Shown here: one piece after another, positions 6,538 through 10,161 of the stretch
Layout: each line of letters starts with the position of its first letter
How positions within the stretch are numbered: the stretch's first letter is position 1
NCBI GenBank assembly: GCA_958420075.1
Contig: CATZIM010000043.1
Span: forward strand, 1-10,161
Length of the DNA stretch: 10,161 bases
Reading direction: 5' to 3'
Source of the DNA: an uncultured Clostridia bacterium
Lineage (GTDB): Bacteria; Bacillota; Clostridia; Lachnospirales; Anaerotignaceae
Made by a program: the position numbers and the translations under genes
The notes under the pieces: generated by a model
Databases searched by the model: none
What the model was told of the DNA's origin: nothing
The model's input: only the letters and a program-made list of their open reading frames with translations

Positions 6538-9500
6538 ATGACAGCGAAAAAATTTCCGCTGGTATTTGATAAGGTTTCTCTTTCCGCCCCTTTGCAGGAA
6601 GTGTTTCGGGAAACGACAGTGCTTTCTTTGACCATCCACCGGAAGGAGCGGGAAATCGTAACAGAGATTGCGGCAGATGAAGTCATTCCGCCTTTGTACT
6701 GGGAAAAACTGCGGAAAGAAATGATGCAGCAGCTTCCTGGTGTGAAAGAAGTACATATTTTCCCCAAATATCAGTTGATGGACAAGGAACCCAAAGCGGT
6801 TCTGACGGATTTCTGGGATACCATCCGCAGCCATGTGGCATCTCAGAGTAAAGTTTGCAGCGGTGTTATTTCCGATGCGGACTGGGATTATCAGGATGGA
6901 AAGATGCAGATTTTTGTAAAGCATAACATGGCTTATTATCTGTCCCAGAAAAAACTGGATGATGCGGTAGCAAAACTGGTGCAGGAAGAAACAGGGTTGG
7001 CTATGTCTGTGCAGTTCAAAAACGTGCAGAGCAGCGAGGAAGACCGCGCTCGTATGGAACAGGAACAGCGGACAAAAACAGAGGAACTCCTCCAGCAGAT
7101 TGCTTCTGCCACACAGGCGGCGGAACAAGCGAAAGTTTCCGCGGAAGTAGGGGCAGTCAGCGAAGCTGTTTCCAGAGGCATCCTCTTTGGCAAGGAATTT
7201 ACTGGTACCCCTGTGAAAATTGTGGATACAAAAATTCCCGGGGAATCTGTTATTGTGGAAGGGAATATTTTCAATATCGAACCCAGAGAAATCAAAGGGG
7301 AAAAATATATTGTTTCCTTTGATATTACAGATAAGTCTGATTCCACAACGGTAAAATTCTTTGTGAAACGGTCTGTTTTCGACAATGAACTGAAAGATAA
7401 GATCAAAAAAGACGCTTACCTCCGGGTGCAGGGGGAAGTGCAGTTTGATAAATACGCCAAGGAAATCAACATCATGGCGAAAGCCATCATGACAGCACAG
7501 GCGCCTCCACCACGTATGGATACGGCAGAGGAAAAACGTGTGGAACTCCATCTCCATACCCAGATGAGTAGTATGGACGGCGTAACACCTGTGAAAACTT
7601 ATATCAAACGTGCCATCGAATGGGGACATAAAGCCATTGCTATTACAGACCATGGCGTGGTACAGGCATTCCCTGATGCCATGAATGCGGCAGATAAGTC
7701 TGATTTGAAAGTCATTTATGGCGTGGAAGCCTATCTCATTGACGACTTGGGCAATGCGGTATTCTCCCCGAGAGGACAGAATCTGGATGATACCTATGTG
7801 GTATTCGATATCGAAACCACAGGGCTTTCCAAAGAAAAAGAAATGATTACGGAAATTGGTGCCGTAAAGGTAGCAGACGGGAAAATCATTGACCGTTTCA
7901 GTACCTTTGTCAATCCCCAGCGTCCCATTTCTGCGGAAATCACAAAACTGACAGGAATCACCGATGATATGGTAAAAGATGCACCCACCATCGAAAATGT
8001 ACTGCCGGAATTCTTGAAATTCTGCGAAGATACGGTGCTGGTGGCGCACAATGCTTCATTTGATACTGGTTTTATCCGCATTGCGGCAGAAAGAGCCGGA
8101 TTGGGAGAACTGCATCATACCATTGTAGATACTTTGGAATTGGCAAGAGCTTTGCTGCCGGAACTGAATAAGCACAAACTGGATATTGTCTGTGAACATT
8201 TGGGCGTAACCCTCAATGGACACCATCGTGCTGTCAATGACGCAGAAGCAACAGCAGAAGTGTTCATCAAATTCTTGGATATGCTGGCAGAAAAGAAGAT
8301 TTTCACTCTGGATGAAATCAATGTTCTTGCCAGTCGTACGGTGAACTATAAAAAACTCCGTGCTTACCACGCTATCATTTTGGTGAAGAACTATACTGGT
8401 CTGCGAAACCTCTATGAACTGGTTTCCATGGCCCATATTGACTATTTCTTCCGTCGTCCCAGAATCCCTAAAAGCAAATTCATGCAGATGCGGGAAGGTT
8501 TGATTTTGGGAAGTGCCTGCGAAGCAGGGGAATTGTATCGTGCCCTTTTGGATGGCGAACCCAAACAGCGCATCGAAGAACTGGTACATTTCTATGATTA
8601 TCTGGAAATTCAGCCTTTAGGCAACAATAAATTTATGATTGACTCTCCCAGAGTGGAAAATATCCACTCTATGGAAGATATCAAAAACATGAACCGAAAG
8701 ATTGTAGAACTGGGCGAAACCTATGGTAAGCCTGTTGTGGCAACCTGCGACGTTCATTTCATTGACCCGGATGACGCGGCATACCGTAAAATCATCATGG
8801 CAGCGGAAGGTTTCCCCGATGCGGATAACCAACCACCTCTGTATTTCAGAACAACAGATGAAATGCTGGCGGAATTTGATTATCTGGGAGAAGAAAAGGC
8901 AAGAGAGGTTGTTATCACAAATACAAACCTCATTGCTGACCAGATTGAGAAGATTAAACCCATTCCTGATGAAACATTTCCTCCCAAGATTGAGGGTGCC
9001 GATGAACAGCTGCGACAGATTTGCATGGATAAGGCACATTCCATTTACGGCGACCCTTTGCCGCCACTGGTACAGGAGCGTTTGGAAACAGAGCTGAACT
9101 CCATCATCAGCAACGGTTATGCGGTGCTTTATATCATCGCACAGAAACTGGTATGGAAATCTGTGGCTGACGGCTATCTGGTTGGCTCCCGTGGTTCCGT
9201 AGGTTCTTCTTTTGCGGCAAACATGGCAGGGATTACGGAAGTAAATTCTTTGCCGCCCCATTATGTTTGCCCCAACTGCAAATATTCCGACTTTGATTCG
9301 GATTTGGTGAAATCTTACGCCATGGAAGAAGCCAGCGGATGTGACATGCCTGATATGAACTGCCCCAAATGCGGTACACTCATGCATAAGGACGGTCACG
9401 ACATTCCTTTCCAGACATTCCTTGGATTTGAAGGGGACAAAGAACCTGATATTGACCTGAACTTTTCCGGGGAATATCAACAGACAGCTCATGCCTATAC

Positions 9501-10161
9501 AGAAGAACTTTTTGGTGTGGGGCATGTGTTCAAAGCTGGTACCATTGGTACCTTGGCAGATAAAACGGCTTATGGCTTTGTGAAAAAATACTTTGATGAA
9601 CGGGAAATCACTGCTCATAATGCGGAGATTACTCGTCTGATGAATGGTTGTACTGGTGTCAAGAGAACCACAGGTCAGCACCCCGGCGGTCTGATGGTCG
9701 TACCCAGTGACCATAATATCTATGAATTCTGCCCCATTCAGCGGCCGGCAAACGATGTGAATTCCACAGTCACCACAACACATTTTGACTATCATTCCAT
9801 CAGTGGCCGTTTGCTGAAGCTGGACCTGCTGGGGCACGACGATCCCACCGTCATTCGTATGCTTTACGACTTGACGGGCGTCAATCCCCAGACGGTACCT
9901 CTGGGTGATCCGGCAACTATGTCCCTCTTTGAATCCCCGGCGGCGTTGGGGGTTACAGCAGAGGATATCGGCTGTGAAACAGGAACTTTGGGTATTCCGG
10001 AATTTGGTACAAAATTCGTACGCGGCATGCTGCTGGATACGAAACCAAAAACCTTCGCGGACTTGCTCCGTATTTCCGGTCTGTCCCACGGTACGGACGT
10101 ATGGCTGGGCAATGCACAGACATTGATTGAAAACGGTACCATTACCCTAAAAGAAACCATC
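6538..10161 (+). CDS. polC: DNA polymerase III PolC-type alpha subunit, N-terminal 1208 residues; 3' end outside window
   Basis: The frame is open from ATG 6538 to the last base, 1208 codons of a protein usually about 1430-1460 long, so some 230 C-terminal residues lie beyond the window. PolC is the replicative DNA polymerase of low-GC Gram-positives. In order there are N-terminal domains (about 1-200, ending in a charged helical stretch), an OB fold (about 220-325), and a PHP domain with HLHT (338-341) and ITDHG (369-373). The PHP domain is interrupted by a DnaQ-like 3'-5' exonuclease. Its motifs are intact: DIETTG with D424 and E426, HNASFD (504-509), and H563 with D568 in HHRAVNDAEA. The polymerase core has GSRGSVGSSF (883-892), zinc cysteines C911, C914, C942, C945, and catalytic aspartates D971 and D973 in PDIDLNFSGEY. 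The start is supported by AAGGAGG (6525-6531), 6 bp upstream. No frameshift is seen. Confidence 0.97.
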   Translation, partial: MTAKKFPLVFDKVSLSAPLQEVFRETTVLSLTIHRKEREIVTEIAADEVIPPLYWEKLRKEMMQQLPGVKEVHIFPKYQLMDKEPKAVLTDFWDTIRSHVASQSKVCSGVISDADWDYQDGKMQIFVKHNMAYYLSQKKLDDAVAKLVQEETGLAMSVQFKNVQSSEEDRARMEQEQRTKTEELLQQIASATQAAEQAKVSAEVGAVSEAVSRGILFGKEFTGTPVKIVDTKIPGESVIVEGNIFNIEPREIKGEKYIVSFDITDKSDSTTVKFFVKRSVFDNELKDKIKKDAYLRVQGEVQFDKYAKEINIMAKAIMTAQAPPPRMDTAEEKRVELHLHTQMSSMDGVTPVKTYIKRAIEWGHKAIAITDHGVVQAFPDAMNAADKSDLKVIYGVEAYLIDDLGNAVFSPRGQNLDDTYVVFDIETTGLSKEKEMITEIGAVKVADGKIIDRFSTFVNPQRPISAEITKLTGITDDMVKDAPTIENVLPEFLKFCEDTVLVAHNASFDTGFIRIAAERAGLGELHHTIVDTLELARALLPELNKHKLDIVCEHLGVTLNGHHRAVNDAEATAEVFIKFLDMLAEKKIFTLDEINVLASRTVNYKKLRAYHAIILVKNYTGLRNLYELVSMAHIDYFFRRPRIPKSKFMQMREGLILGSACEAGELYRALLDGEPKQRIEELVHFYDYLEIQPLGNNKFMIDSPRVENIHSMEDIKNMNRKIVELGETYGKPVVATCDVHFIDPDDAAYRKIIMAAEGFPDADNQPPLYFRTTDEMLAEFDYLGEEKAREVVITNTNLIADQIEKIKPIPDETFPPKIEGADEQLRQICMDKAHSIYGDPLPPLVQERLETELNSIISNGYAVLYIIAQKLVWKSVADGYLVGSRGSVGSSFAANMAGITEVNSLPPHYVCPNCKYSDFDSDLVKSYAMEEASGCDMPDMNCPKCGTLMHKDGHDIPFQTFLGFEGDKEPDIDLNFSGEYQQTAHAYTEELFGVGHVFKAGTIGTLADKTAYGFVKKYFDEREITAHNAEITRLMNGCTGVKRTTGQHPGGLMVVPSDHNIYEFCPIQRPANDVNSTVTTTHFDYHSISGRLLKLDLLGHDDPTVIRMLYDLTGVNPQTVPLGDPATMSLFESPAALGVTAEDIGCETGTLGIPEFGTKFVRGMLLDTKPKTFADLLRISGLSHGTDVWLGNAQTLIENGTITLKETI

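Noticed and set aside
5923..8049. Very long minus-strand open frame across ispG and polC
   Set aside because: It lies fully antisense to two certain genes, and its translation is rich in Phe, His, Cys and Asn with no recognisable domain. It is a codon-bias shadow.
8617..10089. 490-codon minus-strand open frame under polC
   Set aside because: Antisense to the intact polymerase core, with no domain or ribosome binding site; a shadow frame.

Overview
The window looks like a chromosomal segment from an anaerobic member of the Bacillota, most likely a clostridium. Four things point there: a PolC-type replicative polymerase, a groESL operon with a perfect CIRCE operator (the HrcA heat-shock system), an EF-G-like paralogue of the kind I associate with Clostridia, and a thioredoxin reductase relative that has lost its NADPH-binding motifs. 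The ispG-polC order is also familiar from this group. I cannot name a genus from the sequence alone.

Layout, left to right. Positions 1-1227 hold the 3' two-thirds of an EF-G-family gene, cut by the window edge. A 254-bp gap (1228-1481) without a convincing gene holds a long imperfect RNA hairpin. It leads into a thioredoxin-reductase-like flavoprotein (1482-2351), closed by a strong intrinsic terminator. Next comes the groESL heat-shock operon: promoter, CIRCE, groES (2603-2890), groEL (2929-4560) and a terminator at 4675-4713. A membrane-anchored protein of unknown function is encoded convergently on the minus strand (4574-5119), and the groESL terminator lies inside its 3' coding end. A 338-bp non-coding gap with an 8-9-8 inverted repeat and an extended -10 promoter precedes ispG (5458-6507). 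ispG is followed after 30 bp by polC (6538 onward), which is still open at the window end.

How the genes work together. GroES and GroEL form one folding machine under one HrcA-type operator. ispG and polC are probably co-transcribed but work in different processes: isoprenoid precursor synthesis and DNA replication. EF-G-like and TrxR-like genes may share a transcript, since no terminator with a U-tract is visible between them. Most of the window is ordinary housekeeping DNA. The items most worth a second look are the NADPH-motif-less reductase, the structured leader in front of it, the inverted repeat upstream of ispG, and the terminator embedded in the convergent gene.
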